In this document: piece after piece, positions 1 to 10,261 of the stretch
Layout: each line of letters opens with the position of its first letter
Position numbering within the stretch: the first letter of the stretch is position 1
Origin: Variovorax sp. TBS-050B
GTDB taxonomy: Bacteria; Pseudomonadota; Gammaproteobacteria; Burkholderiales; Burkholderiaceae_C
Length of the DNA: 64,000 bases
Assembly: GCF_029893635.1 (NCBI RefSeq)
Contig: NZ_JARXYR010000002.1
Span: forward strand, 967,001-1,031,000
Direction: 5' to 3'
The notes under the pieces: model-generated
The model's input: only the letters and a program-made list of their open reading frames with translations
Database searches by the model: none
Told to the model about the DNA's origin: nothing
Translations under genes and position numbers: made by a program

Positions 1-201
1 CTCGAAGGCCTGAAGGCCGGCGAGCAGGTGATGGTCGACGGCTTCCAGAAGCTGCAGATGATGCCGCCTGGCACGCCCGTGAAGGCGGTGCCGTGGCAGA
101 AACCGAATCCCAACGGGGCGGCACCGGCCGCCGCTGCGCCGGCCGCCGGCGCAGCACCCGCCGCCGGACAGGCGGACTCGGCTCCGGCTGAGAAGAAGTA
201 A
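1..201 (+). CDS. RND efflux periplasmic adaptor (MFP), C-terminal fragment
   Basis: Only the last 66 codons are inside the window, so the family call rests on this tail and on the neighbours. The segment LEGLKAGEQVMVDGFQK followed by a proline/valine stretch is the membrane-proximal end of AcrA/MexA-type adaptors. It is followed by an Ala/Pro-rich low-complexity tail ending in EKK. Adaptors of this family bridge the inner-membrane RND pump and the outer-membrane channel, and the next two genes encode exactly those partners 21 bases downstream. Substrate cannot be inferred. Confidence 0.85.
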   Translation, partial: LEGLKAGEQVMVDGFQKLQMMPPGTPVKAVPWQKPNPNGAAPAAAAPAAGAAPAAGQADSAPAEKK

Positions 202-222
202 AAGACAAGGAGCGCGCCCGCA

Positions 223-3200
223 ATGGCCAAATTCTTCATCGACCGCCCCATCTTCGCGTGGGTGGTCGCACTGTTCATCCTCGTGCTCGGCGGCGTGTCC
301 ATCACGCAGCTGCCGATCGCGCAGTACCCGCCGGTGGCGCCGCCCGCCATCGTGATCAACGTCGCCTACCCCGGCGCCTCGGCCCAGACGCTCGAGGACA
401 GCGTGCTGTCCGTCATCGAGCGCGAGATGAACGGCTCGCCCGGCCTGATCTACATGGAGTCGGTGGCGCAGGCCGACGGTACCGGTGCGATCACGATCAG
501 CTTCGAGCCCGGCACCAACGAAGACCTCGCGCAGGTCGACGTGCAGAACCGGCTCTCGCGCGCCACGCCGCGCCTGCCGGCGGCGGTGACGCAGCAGGGC
601 GTGCGCGTGGACAAGTCGCGCGACAACTTCCTGCTGTTCACGATGCTCTCGTCGGACAACCCGGACTTCGACCCGGTGGCGCTGGGCGACTATGCCGCGC
701 GCAACATCGTGCCCGAGCTGCAGCGCATCGCGGGCGTGGGCCAGGTGCAGCTGTTCGGCTCCGAGAACGCGATGCGCATCTGGATCGACCCGGCCAAGCT
801 GCAGGGCTTCAACCTGTCGCCCACCGACGTGACGGCCGCCATCCGCGCGCAGAACGCGCAGGTGGCCTCGGGCACGATCGGCGACCTGCCGAACGTGCCG
901 GGCCAGGCGATCGCCGCCACCGTGACGGTGAACGGCCAGCTCTCCAGCGTCGAGCAGTTCCGCGAGATCGTGCTGCGTGCCAAACACCGACGGCTCCACC
1001 GTGCGCCTGAAGGACGTGGCGCGCGTGGAGCTCGGCGGCCAGAGCTACGCCACCTCGGCGCGGCTGAACGGCGTGCCCGCGGTGGGCATCGGCGTGCAGC
1101 CCACGCCCACCGGCAACGCGCTGAAGTCGGCCAAGGCGATCCGCGAGAAGATGAGCGAGCTCGAGCGCTTCTTCCCCAAGGGCGTGAAGTGGGACATCCC
1201 CTACGACAGCTCGCGCTTCGTGCAGCTCTCGATCACCGAAGTGGTGAAGACGCTGATCGAGGCGGTGGTGCTGGTGTTCCTCGTGATGTTCCTGTTCCTG
1301 CAGAACTGGCGCTACACGATCATCCCGACCATCGTGGTGCCGATCGCGCTGCTCGGCACCTTCGCCACCCTGCTCGCGCTGGGCTTCTCGATCAACGTGC
1401 TGACGATGTTCGGCATGGTGCTGGTGATCGGCATCGTGGTGGACGACGCGATCGTGGTGGTGGAGAACGTCGAACGCATCATGAGCGAGGAAGGCCTGCC
1501 GCCGCTGGAGGCCACGCGCAAGGCGATGCAGCAGATCTCGGGCGCCATCATCGGCGTGACCGTGGTGCTGGTCTCGGTGTTCGTGCCGCTGGCCTTCTTC
1601 GCGGGCTCGACCGGCAACATCTACCGCCAGTTCTCGGCGGTGATGGTGGCCTCGATCAGCTTCTCGGCCTTCATGGCGCTGTCGCTCACGCCGGCGCTTT
1701 GCGCCACGCTGCTCAAGCCGGTGGAAGCGGGCCATCACCATGAGAAGCGCGGCTTCTTCGGCTGGTTCAACCGCGGCTTCTCGCGCACCGCCAAGGGCTA
1801 CGAGGGCATCGTCGCGCGCATCCTGCGCCGCGCCGCGCGCTACCTCGTGATCTACGCGGCCATCATCGGTGCGGTGGTGTACTTCTACACGCACCTGCCG
1901 AGCTCGTTCCTGCCGCAGGAAGACCAGGGCAACATCATCGTGAACGTGCAATTGCCGCCTGGCGCGACGCAGGAGCGCTCGCTGTCGGTGATGCAGCAGG
2001 TCGAGGGCTTCATCATGAAGCAGCCCGAAGTGCAGAGCATCGTGAGCGTGATGGGCTTCAGCTTCTCGGGCCAGGGCCAGAACGCGGGCCTCGCCTTCGT
2101 GACGCTGAAGGACTGGGAAGAGCGCAAGGACCCGGCCAATTCGGCCAGCGCGCTCGCCGGCCGTGCCTTCGGTGCGCTCTCGGGCATCCGCGACGCCTTC
2201 ATCTATCCGCTGAGCCCGCCGCCGATCCCCGAGCTGGGCAACGCCAGCGGCTTCAGCTTCCGGCTGCAGGACCGCTCGGGCGCAGGCCACGAGGCGCTGA
2301 TCAACGCACGCAACCAGCTGCTGGGCATGGCGTCGCAGAGCAAGGTGCTGTCGCAGGTCCGCCCCGACGGCCTGGAAGACGCGCCGCAGCTCGAGATCGA
2401 CATCGACCGCGACAAGGCCAATGCGCTCGGCGTGAGCTTCGACGCGATCAATGCCGCACTCTCGACCGCGCTCGGCTCGAGCTACGTCAACGACTTCCCG
2501 AACCGCGGCCGCCTGCAGCGCGTGGTGGTGCAGGCCGATGCGCCCGCGCGCATGCAGCCCGACGACCTGCTCCGGCTCAACGCGACCAACACGCAGGGCC
2601 AGCCGGTGCCGCTCGGCGCGTTCGCGACCACCAAGTGGGTCAACGGCGCGACGCAGACGGTGCGCTACAACGGCTACCCCGCGATCCGCATCAGCGGCGA
2701 CGCGGCGGCCGGCTACAGCACGGGCGCCGCGATGGCCGAGATGGAGAAGCTCGCCGCGCAGCTGCCGCAGGGCTTCGGCTTCGAATGGACGGGCCAGTCG
2801 CGCGAGGAAAAGCTCGCGGGCTCGCAGGCCATGATCCTCTACGGCTTCGCGATCCTGGCGGTGTTCCTGTGCCTGGCCGCGCTGTACGAGAGCTGGTCGA
2901 TCCCGCTGTCGGTGATCCTGGTGGTGCCGCTGGGCGTGCTCGGCGTGCTGGTGGCGACGCTGCTGCGCTCGTATTCGAACGACGTGTACTTCCAGGTGGG
3001 CCTGATAACCATCATCGGCCTGTCGGCGAAGAACGCGATCCTGATCATCGAGTTCGCCAAGGACCTGCAGGCGCAGGGCCGCGGCGTGGTCGAGGCTGCG
3101 CTCGCCGCGGCGCACCTGCGGTTCCGGCCGATCATCATGACTTCGCTGGCCTTCGGCCTCGGCGTGGTGCCGCTGTTCACCGCCTCGGGCGCGGGCTCGG

Positions 3201-3391
3201 CGAGCCAGCGCGCCATCGGTACCGGCGTGCTCGGCGGCATGGTCACGGGCACGGCGCTCGCGGTGATCTTCGTGCCGGTGTTCTTCGTGGTGGTGCGCAG
3301 CCTGTTCAAGGGCAGCGCGCGCCAGCACGAGGCCGACAAGCGGCATGCGCAAGCCGCCGGCATCACGGAGGAAAAACATGACCCCCAATAA
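223..3391 (+). CDS. RND (HAE1) multidrug efflux inner-membrane pump, interrupted by a single-base frameshift
   Basis: Proton-driven exporter of the AcrB/MexB/AmrB family. The start MAKFFIDRPIFAWV is the typical first transmembrane helix. The proton-relay helix carries GIVVDDAIVVVENV and the TM10 region carries GLSAKNAILIIEFAKD. The reading frame shifts at an AAA run (982-984): reading GCC-AAC-ACC instead of GCC-AAA-CAC restores LRANTDGSTVRLKDVARVEL, a normal porter-domain sequence, and gives about 1055 residues, the usual length. It is therefore a full-length gene with one extra A, either a sequencing error or a very recent lesion. The end overlaps the outer-membrane gene by 14 bases, so the three genes form one operon. 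Confidence 0.9.
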
Positions 3392-4820
3392 GAAACTGAT
3401 TCCCGCCGCGCTGGCCGCGGCCATGCTGCTGGCCGGCTGCTCGCTGATCCCGACCTACGAGCGCCCCGCGGCGCCGGTGCCGACCACTTACCCGGGCGAT
3501 CCGGCGCAGCCCGCGGGCGCGGCGGCGGCATCCATCGCGTGGGAGGACTTCTTCACCGACCCGCGGCTCGCGGGCCTGATCCGCACGGCGCTCGCGAACA
3601 ACCGCGACCTGCGCGTCTCGGTGCTCAACATCGAGCAGGCGCGCGCGCAGTTCCGCATCCAGCGCGCGGACCTGTTCCCGGCGCTGGGCCTGAGCGGCAG
3701 CGGCTCGCGCTCGAGCCCCAATCCGTACCAGGCCTTCGACAGCAGCGCGGGCAGCGTCTCGTCGCAGTACAGCGTCAGCCTCGGCGTCACCGCCTGGGAG
3801 ATCGACTTCTTCGGCCGCATCCGCGCGCTCAAGGACCAGGCGCTCGCGCAGTACCTCGCCACCGAGGAGTCGCGCAAGGCCGCGCAGATCAGCCTGATCT
3901 CGGCCGTGGCCACGGGCTGGCTCACGCTCATGGCCGACGACGAGCTGCTCGAACTCACGCGCCAGACGCTCACCACGCGCGAGGAATCGGTGCGCCTTAC
4001 CAAGCTGCGCTTCGACAACGGCGTTTCGTCGGAGCTCGACTTCCAGGCCGCCAACTCGCTCGCCGAGACGGCGCGCGCCTCCTACGCCCAGCAGCTGCGC
4101 ACGCGGCAGCAGGACGAGAACGCGCTCGCGCTGCTGCTCGGCGCGCCGGTGCCGGCCGAGGCCACGGCGGGCGGCGCCAAGGGGCTGGGCGGCATCCAGC
4201 CCATGCCCGACGTGCCCGCGGGCCTGCCTTCCGACCTGCTGGCCGAGCGGCCCGACATCCGCGCGGCCGAGCAGCAGCTGATCGCGGCCAATGCCAACAT
4301 CGGCGCGGCGCGCGCGAACTTCTTCCCGCGCGTGTCGCTGACCACTTCGATCGGCACCGCGAGCAGCGAGTTCTCGGGCCTGTTCGACAGCGGCTCCAAG
4401 GCCTGGTCGTTCGCGCCCACGGTCACGCTGCCGATCTTCGATGCCGGCCGCAACATCGCGGGCCTCGATTCAGCCAAGGCCGGGCGCGAGATCGCGGTGG
4501 CGCAGTACGAGAAGTCGATCCAGACCGCGTTCCGCGAAGTCGCCGATGCACTCGCCGGCCGCGCCACGCTCGGCGAACAGGTGCGCGCGCAGCGTGCGCA
4601 GGCCGAAGCCGAGGCGGTGCGCTTCAAGCTCTCGGACCTGCGCTACCGCAACGGCATCGCGAGCGCGCTCGACCTGCTCGACGCGCAGCGCGCGCTGTTC
4701 ACCGCGCAGCAGTCGGCCATCACCACGCGCCTGCTGCAACTGCAGAACCAGGTCACGCTCTACAAGACCCTGGGCGGCGGCTGGACCACCCGCAGCGGCG
4801 GCGAAAACGGCAAGGGCTGA
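3378..4820 (+). CDS. Outer-membrane efflux lipoprotein, OprM/NodT family
   Basis: A 480-residue outer-membrane factor that completes the tripartite RND pump. The start at 3378 is chosen because a GGAGG ribosome site lies nine bases upstream and the protein then begins with a lipoprotein signal peptide, MTPNKKLIPAALAAAMLLAG, with the lipobox LAGC. Two repeated OEP domains follow, with typical signatures such as AWEIDFFGRIRALKD in the first half and RADIRAAEQQL-like (here RPDIRAAEQQL) and FEVADAL-like (here FREVADALAGR) motifs in the second half. Which drugs are exported cannot be read from the sequence. The gene overlaps the end of the pump gene, indicating translational coupling. Confidence 0.92.
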   Translation: MTPNKKLIPAALAAAMLLAGCSLIPTYERPAAPVPTTYPGDPAQPAGAAAASIAWEDFFTDPRLAGLIRTALANNRDLRVSVLNIEQARAQFRIQRADLFPALGLSGSGSRSSPNPYQAFDSSAGSVSSQYSVSLGVTAWEIDFFGRIRALKDQALAQYLATEESRKAAQISLISAVATGWLTLMADDELLELTRQTLTTREESVRLTKLRFDNGVSSELDFQAANSLAETARASYAQQLRTRQQDENALALLLGAPVPAEATAGGAKGLGGIQPMPDVPAGLPSDLLAERPDIRAAEQQLIAANANIGAARANFFPRVSLTTSIGTASSEFSGLFDSGSKAWSFAPTVTLPIFDAGRNIAGLDSAKAGREIAVAQYEKSIQTAFREVADALAGRATLGEQVRAQRAQAEAEAVRFKLSDLRYRNGIASALDLLDAQRALFTAQQSAITTRLLQLQNQVTLYKTLGGGWTTRSGGENGKG

Positions 4821-4846
4821 GGTTTCCGCGCGACGGCACGCGAGCG

Positions 4847-4873
4847 GCCTTCCGTCCTTTGGGCGGAGGGCCT
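4847..4873 (+). terminator. GC-rich hairpin after the efflux operon
   Basis: GGCCTTCCGT and GCGGAGGGCC can pair over ten positions, two of them G-U, around a seven-base loop. No run of T follows, so this would be a weak or factor-dependent terminator, or simply an RNA-stabilising 3' hairpin. Confidence 0.35.
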
Positions 4874-4876
4874 CTC

Positions 4877-4882
4877 TATAAT
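4877..4882 (+). promoter_or_regulatory. Candidate -10 box for the cytochrome gene
   Basis: A perfect TATAAT lies 53 bases upstream of the cytochrome start. No good -35 is present at the right distance (GTCCTT at 4854-4859 is weak). In this GC-rich sequence an exact TATAAT in an intergenic gap is suggestive but not decisive. Confidence 0.4.
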
Positions 4883-4934
4883 CGCCGGTTGATTCGAAAA
4901 AGCCCCCCGACGAGCCCCCGTTATTGAGGACGCC

Positions 4935-5573
4935 ATGAGCGCAGACCCGCACTACCAGGCCACAGAAGAAGCCCACACCGGCCCGATCAAGAACCCGAAG
5001 CAACTGCTGCTCGCGGTATTTTTCTCCTTCCTCGCTCCCATCCTGATCATCGTGGGCCTCGTGGCCTATGTGGTTTCGGGCAACAAGCCCGCAGGCACCG
5101 CGGAGGGCGACAACATGGCGCTGTACGGCGTCTCCCAGGAAGCGCGCGACCGCGAAGTCGCCGAGCGGCTCAAGAAGGTCGGCGCCATCGAGATCCGCGA
5201 CGCCAACCGCCCGCTCGCCACCGGCGAAGCCGTGTTCAAGGCCCAGTGCGTTGCCTGCCACGGTTCGCCCGGCATCCCCGGCGCGCCGCACCTGAACGAT
5301 GCCGCAGCCTGGGGCCCGCGCATCGGCCAGGGCTACCAGACCCTGCTCGACCATGCGCTGCATGGCAAGGGCGCGATGCCGCCCCAGGGCGGCGGCGACT
5401 TCGAAGACCTCGAAATCGGCCGTGCGGTGGTCTACCTCGCGAATGCGGGTGGCGCCAAGTTCCCGGTGCCCGAGCGCCCCGCGGCAGCGGCAGGCGCGGC
5501 GCCGGCGGACGGTGCGGCGCCCGCGGAAGGCGCGGCAGCGGCGGCTGCACCCGCCGCCAGCGCCGCCAAGTAA
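4935..5573 (+). CDS. Membrane-anchored class ID cytochrome c (c5 family)
   Basis: A 212-residue monohaem electron carrier, held in the inner membrane by one helix (about residues 24-47) with the haem domain in the periplasm. The haem site CVACH is at residues 105-109, and the sixth ligand is probably Met148 in GAMPPQGG. The sequence between them (GIPGAPHLNDAAAWGPRI) is typical of cytochrome c5-type proteins of betaproteobacteria. The last 40 residues are Ala/Pro/Gly-rich and probably disordered. The gene stands alone between a candidate promoter and a strong terminator, so it is likely monocistronic. Its electron partners are unknown. Confidence 0.9.
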   Translation: MSADPHYQATEEAHTGPIKNPKQLLLAVFFSFLAPILIIVGLVAYVVSGNKPAGTAEGDNMALYGVSQEARDREVAERLKKVGAIEIRDANRPLATGEAVFKAQCVACHGSPGIPGAPHLNDAAAWGPRIGQGYQTLLDHALHGKGAMPPQGGGDFEDLEIGRAVVYLANAGGAKFPVPERPAAAAGAAPADGAAPAEGAAAAAAPAASAAK

Positions 5574-5593
5574 GCGGCAGACACGCCCCAACG

Positions 5594-5621
5594 AAAAAAC
5601 CGGCCTCGCGCCGGTTTTTTT
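5594..5621 (+). terminator. Rho-independent terminator after the cytochrome gene
   Basis: ACCGGC and GCCGGT form a perfect stem around a CTCGC loop. The stem is flanked by six A before it and seven T after it, so it can work in both directions and may also end the minus-strand gene that converges on it. Confidence 0.93.
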
Positions 5622-5640
5622 GCGTCCGCTTCCGTCGAAG

Positions 5641-6180
5641 CTATTGTTTCGATAGCGCCGTGGCCGGGCTCAGCACGTGGCCGAAGCGCTGCGGCAGTTC
5701 GGCGGCGCGCACCGGCTCGGGCGTCCACAGCCCCTGCTCGACCGCCTCGGCCGCGAGGCCCACGTCCTGCGTGTGCACGAGCCCGAGCCCGATCGGCGCC
5801 GCGAGATACAGCCGGCCTTCCTCGTCGAGCAGACAGCCCGAGACCTCGACCGCCGGCCCGGTGTGCGCCGTGACCGCGAAGCCCTGCGCCGCGTCGGCGA
5901 TGCGCCAGACGAAGGGCGCGGCCTCGAGCTCGACGTAGACGCGCTGCGGTCCGTTCTGGAAGAACCACTGGCCGCGGTCGTCGCGGTCGTAGTTGCGGTG
6001 GATGAACTCGATCAGCTTCTCGTGCCGCAGCATCGAGCCCTTGGCCGCCGGAAAGGCGCCCTGGGCCTGGGTGCGGTCGTCGCGCATGTACCAGTTGCCG
6101 CGCGCGTCGAGCCCGAGCCAGCCGTAGCAGTGCGGCACGTTGGGCCACTTGGCGAGTGCCTGTCTGACGATGTCGTCCAT
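5641..6180 (-). CDS. Conserved hypothetical protein
   Basis: A 179-residue soluble protein with no signal peptide or membrane segment. It starts MDDIVRQALAKWPNVPHCYGWLGLDARGNWYMRDD and is rich in aromatic residues. The repeated pattern of short beta-like stretches (GQWFFQNGPQRVYVELE, RLYLAAPIGLGLVHTQ) suggests a compact beta protein. The segment looks like a family seen in Burkholderiales, but no function is known to me. It begins four bases before the stop of the YheT-like gene region and probably follows it in one minus-strand transcript. Confidence 0.75.
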   Translation of the reverse strand: MDDIVRQALAKWPNVPHCYGWLGLDARGNWYMRDDRTQAQGAFPAAKGSMLRHEKLIEFIHRNYDRDDRGQWFFQNGPQRVYVELEAAPFVWRIADAAQGFAVTAHTGPAVEVSGCLLDEEGRLYLAAPIGLGLVHTQDVGLAAEAVEQGLWTPEPVRAAELPQRFGHVLSPATALSKQ

Positions 6181-6184
6181 GCGG

Positions 6185-7246
6185 CTATTGTGCGCGCGCC
6201 GATGGCGCAGGAGCCGCCGAGGCGTGCTGCGCGAGCCATCCGCCTACGCGCTCCGGCATGCCGCGCACATGGCCGGGCGGCAGCCCGAGCGGAAACCCCA
6301 CATGCCCCCCATGCGCCGGCTGCCACAGCGTGACGTGCGTTCCCACCTCGCCCGGGCGCGGCAGGCTGCGCGCCGGGATGAAGGGATCGTTGAGCGCGTT
6401 GACCACCAGCGCCGGCACCCGGATCGCGTTCAGGTGCGGCTTGGACGAGCCGCGCGTCCAGTAGTCGTCGGTGTTGCGAAAGCCGTGCAGCGGCGCGGTG
6501 AACACGTCGTCGAAGGCATACAGGTCGCGCGCGGCGAGCAGCCGCTCGCGGTCGAACAGGCCGGGGAACTGGTTCAGCTTGGCCAGCGCCTTCGGCTTCA
6601 TGGTGGCGAGGAACATGCGCGTGTAGACCAGCCGGTTGAAGCCACGGCCGATGGCCTCGCCGCCGGCCGCGAGATCGAGCGGCGCGCACACCGATGCCAC
6701 CGCATCCACCACGCTGGCCGCGGTGCTGCCCGCCTCGCAGGCCCAGCGCAGCAGCGCATTGCCGCCGAGCGAGACGCCCGCCGCCAGCACCGGACCGCCG
6801 CCCTGGCGCGCATGCTGGTCGCGCATGCGGCGCAGGATCCAGTCGATCTCCTCGTAGTCGCCCGAATGGTAGGCCCGCGGCGCGAGGTTCAGCTCGCCGC
6901 TGCAGCCCCTGAAATGCGGCACCGCGAAGGCCATGCCGCGCCCGGCCGCGAAGGCCGCGAAAGCCTCGGCGTAGTGGCTGCGCGACGAGCCCTCCAGCCC
7001 GTGGAACAGCACCAGCAGCGGCCGCGCGCCGGAGCGGGGCGGCACGCCGTCGGCGAAGTCGACGTCGATGAAGTCGCCGTCGGGCGCGGTCCAGCGCTCG
7101 CGCCGGTAGACGGGCGCCGGGCCGTGGAAGCGGCGGGCGTAGAGCGCGGGCCAGATCGTCTGCAGATTGCCGCCGGGCAGCCAGCGCGGCGCGGCATAGC
7201 CCATGGACGCGTGCGGGAAGGACGGGGCTGGCGCTTCGGCGGGCAT
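6185..7246 (-). CDS. Alpha/beta hydrolase, YheT family
   Basis: A 353-residue alpha/beta hydrolase. The N-terminal [14 protein letters not shown] motif is characteristic of the YheT/ABHD1-3 group. The oxyanion strand is LFHGLEGSS, the nucleophile elbow is GVSLGGN with Ser159, an acid candidate lies in [10 protein letters not shown], and the catalytic His is in HGGHVGF near the C terminus. Esterase or lipase activity is expected, but the physiological substrate of this family is not settled. The gene starts three bases after the stop of the NTF2-like gene. Confidence 0.88.
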   Translation of the reverse strand: MPAEAPAPSFPHASMGYAAPRWLPGGNLQTIWPALYARRFHGPAPVYRRERWTAPDGDFIDVDFADGVPPRSGARPLLVLFHGLEGSSRSHYAEAFAAFAAGRGMAFAVPHFRGCSGELNLAPRAYHSGDYEEIDWILRRMRDQHARQGGGPVLAAGVSLGGNALLRWACEAGSTAASVVDAVASVCAPLDLAAGGEAIGRGFNRLVYTRMFLATMKPKALAKLNQFPGLFDRERLLAARDLYAFDDVFTAPLHGFRNTDDYWTRGSSKPHLNAIRVPALVVNALNDPFIPARSLPRPGEVGTHVTLWQPAHGGHVGFPLGLPPGHVRGMPERVGGWLAQHASAAPAPSARAQ

Positions 7247-7249
7247 CGA

Positions 7250-7702
7250 TCAGTGAAGGGTCTGGGGCGGCTCGCTGGCGTCGCTCGGCTCGCGCGCGCT
7301 GCCGGGGCTCGCATGGTGCGCCACCAGGCGCCAGCCCTCGGCGGTCTTGTGATAGACGTTGGTGGCGAGCACGAAGGCGTGCTTCGGCCCCTCGGCGGTC
7401 AGCACCTCGATGCGCTCGAGCACGTTGTGCACCGCGCTCGCGAGCGACTCGACCTTGCGCACGCGCGCCGGCGTGGCATGGATCGCACCGTTGGCGAACA
7501 TCTGCTCGAAGGCGGCGCGGATCGCGACCGCGCCGACCAGCCGGGGCCCGCCCGGATGGACGCAGAACACCTCGTCCTCGTCGGCCCAGCACGCCATCAG
7601 CGCCTCGATGTCGCCGCGCTGCAGCGCCTCGTAGAAGGCGGTCTCGACGTCGTCGGCGGTGCCGCCGATGGCCGCGGCGGCGCGGAGTGGGGTCTTGGGC
7701 AT
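7250..7702 (-). CDS. NTF2-like / SnoaL-like (DUF4440-type) protein
   Basis: A 150-residue cone-shaped NTF2-fold protein. The pattern is typical: an N-terminal helix [20 protein letters not shown], then [28 protein letters not shown], then beta strands ending in [18 protein letters not shown]. Members serve as small-molecule isomerases, stress-linked proteins or binding domains, and no catalytic set can be fixed here. It is probably cotranscribed with the YheT-like gene. It is divergent from rutA and shares the upstream region with it. Confidence 0.8.
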   Translation of the reverse strand: MPKTPLRAAAAIGGTADDVETAFYEALQRGDIEALMACWADEDEVFCVHPGGPRLVGAVAIRAAFEQMFANGAIHATPARVRKVESLASAVHNVLERIEVLTAEGPKHAFVLATNVYHKTAEGWRLVAHHASPGSAREPSDASEPPQTLH

Positions 7703-7738
7703 GGCGTGATTTTGCCCTGCGCTCCGTGACGCGGGCGC

Positions 7739-7755
7739 TGCACCGCTTTGGTCCC
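7739..7755 (+). promoter_or_regulatory. Candidate NtrC enhancer upstream of rutA
   Basis: TGCACC-N5-GGTCCC resembles the NtrC consensus TGCACC-N5-GGTGCA: the left half is perfect and the right half matches in its first three bases. It lies 115 bases upstream of the sigma-54 -24 element, a usual enhancer distance. A second GCACCGGT stretch follows at 7764. This is inference from sequence similarity only. Confidence 0.4.
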
Positions 7756-7800
7756 TGCCGCACCGGTCCGCCGCACGCCGGCCGGATCGGATGCTCCGTT

Positions 7801-7817
7801 TTGAACCAAATGGTCAA
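7801..7817 (+). promoter_or_regulatory. RutR-like operator upstream of rutA
   Basis: TTGAACCAAATGGTCAA contains TGAACCA-AA-TGGTCAA, 12 of 14 defined positions of the E. coli RutR consensus TTGACCA-NN-TGGTCAA. It lies 53 bases upstream of the -24 element, between the NtrC-like site and the IHF site, where a bound repressor could disturb enhancer contact. Confidence 0.72.
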
Positions 7818-7838
7818 AACAAAATCGTCGATTTCTCA

Positions 7839-7851
7839 TAAGTCATTGATT
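7839..7851 (-). promoter_or_regulatory. IHF binding-site consensus
   Basis: TAAGTCATTGATT is an exact match to the complement of the IHF consensus WATCAANNNNTTR. It sits between the candidate enhancer and the sigma-54 promoter of rutA, the classic place for IHF-assisted DNA bending. Confidence 0.6.
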
Positions 7852-7869
7852 TCAAAGAAATTATCGAAC

Positions 7870-7885
7870 TGGCACGGCGCATGCA
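7870..7885 (+). promoter_or_regulatory. Sigma-54 (-24/-12) promoter of rutA
   Basis: TGGCACGGCGCATGCA fits TGGCACG-N4-TTGCA with one mismatch, and GG and GC have the obligatory ten-base spacing. Transcription would start near 7896, leaving a 25-base leader that holds AGGAG at 7908-7912. In E. coli the rut operon is also NtrC/sigma-54 controlled. Confidence 0.7.
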
Positions 7886-7920
7886 AGGAGCCTTCCGAAC
7901 CCGCAACAGGAGCCCTTCCC

Positions 7921-9033
<1,113 letters not shown>

Positions 9034-9051
9034 GCGGAAAGGAGCACCACA

Positions 9052-9831
9052 ATGACCACGCCCGCACGCAACACCACCCTCCGCTCGAACACGCCCGTCG
9101 GCGCACCGCGCGCGCCCGGCGCGCCCGCGCCGCTGATCCTGCCCGCGCGGCCCGAACCGCTGGCGCTGCACGCGAGCGACTCGGCGCTCATCGTGGTCGA
9201 CATGCAGAACGCCTATGCCTCCCTCGGCGGGTATGTCGATTCGGCCGGCTTCGACATCTCCGGCGCGCAGGGCACCATCGCCGGCATCGTGCGCGCCATC
9301 GCGGCGGCGCGCGCGGCAGGCATGCTGGTCGTGTTCCTGCAGAACGGCTGGGACGCGGGCTACGTCGAGGCCGGCGGCCCCGGCTCGCCCAACTGGCACA
9401 AGTCGAACGCGCTCAAGACCATGCGCGCGCGACCCGAGCTGCAGGGCAAGTTCCTCGCCAGGGGCGGCTGGGACTACGAACTCATCGAGGAGATGAAGCC
9501 ACAGCCCGGCGACATCGTGGTGCCGAAGACGCGCTACAGCGGCTTCTTCAACAGCACCCTCGACAGCACGCTGCGCGCGCGCGGCATCCGCCACCTGGTG
9601 TTCACCGGCATCGCCACCAACGTGTGCGTCGAATCGACGCTGCGCGACGCCTTCCACCTCGAGTACTTCGCCGTGATGCTGGAGGACGCCACGCACGAGC
9701 TCGGCGGACCGGCGATCCAGAAGGCCTCGGTCTACAACGTGGAGACCTTCTTCGGATGGGTCTCCACGGTGGACCACTTCTGCAGCATCTTCGCGCCAGC
9801 GCAGGCGACTGCCGAACCAGTCGTCGCCTGA
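9052..9831 (+). CDS. rutB: Ureidoacrylate/peroxyureidoacrylate amidohydrolase RutB
   Basis: Isochorismatase-fold cysteine hydrolase that splits peroxyureidoacrylate to carbamate and peroxyaminoacrylate. The catalytic triad is visible as Asp50 (IVVDMQNAY), Lys159 ([10 protein letters not shown]) and Cys192 ([10 protein letters not shown]). The core follows E. coli RutB almost without gaps, but the N terminus is about 25 residues longer and Pro/Ala-rich. AAGGAG lies seven bases before the start. It is the second gene of the rut operon, 18 bases after rutA. Confidence 0.97.
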   Translation: MTTPARNTTLRSNTPVGAPRAPGAPAPLILPARPEPLALHASDSALIVVDMQNAYASLGGYVDSAGFDISGAQGTIAGIVRAIAAARAAGMLVVFLQNGWDAGYVEAGGPGSPNWHKSNALKTMRARPELQGKFLARGGWDYELIEEMKPQPGDIVVPKTRYSGFFNSTLDSTLRARGIRHLVFTGIATNVCVESTLRDAFHLEYFAVMLEDATHELGGPAIQKASVYNVETFFGWVSTVDHFCSIFAPAQATAEPVVA

Positions 9832-9863
9832 TCCATTTTTCTTCCCGAAGGAGCTCCGTTTCC

Positions 9864-10256
9864 ATGCCCAAGCAAGCCATCATCCCGCCCGGCACCGGCG
9901 TGCCGCTCGCCCCCTACGTTCCCGGCACGCTCGCCGACGGCGTGCTCTACGTCTCGGGCACGCTGCCCTTCGACAAGGACAACAACGTGGTGCACGCGGG
10001 CGACGCCGCCGCGCAGGCGCGCCACGTGCTCACCACCATCCAGGGCGTGGTCGAGGCCGCGGGCGGCACCATGGACGACGTGACCTTCAACCAGATCATG
10101 CTCAAGGACTGGGCCGACTACGCGAAGATCAACGCGGTGTACGCCGAGTTCTTCCCCGGCACCAAGCCCGCGCGCTACTGCATCCAGTGCGGCCTGGTGA
10201 AGCCCGACGCGCTGGTCGAGATCGCCTCGATCGCCCACGTCGGCAGGAAGGCCTGA
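9864..10256 (+). CDS. rutC: 3-aminoacrylate deaminase RutC
   Basis: A 130-residue member of the YjgF/RidA/UK114 family. In the Rut pathway it removes reactive aminoacrylate-type intermediates. Conserved features are the N-terminal [18 protein letters not shown], the strand [13 protein letters not shown] and the C-terminal [25 protein letters not shown] end (here [11 protein letters not shown]), with the active-site Arg in PARYC. GAAGGAG precedes the ATG. Placement between rutB and rutD separates it from generic RidA paralogues. Confidence 0.96.
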   Translation: MPKQAIIPPGTGVPLAPYVPGTLADGVLYVSGTLPFDKDNNVVHAGDAAAQARHVLTTIQGVVEAAGGTMDDVTFNQIMLKDWADYAKINAVYAEFFPGTKPARYCIQCGLVKPDALVEIASIAHVGRKA

Positions 10257-10261
10257 GCTTC

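Noticed and set aside
809..3424. Very long open frame on the minus strand, 871 codons
   Set aside because: It is antisense to the RND pump, rich in His, Arg and Ala, with no recognisable domain. It is a by-product of GC-rich third positions.
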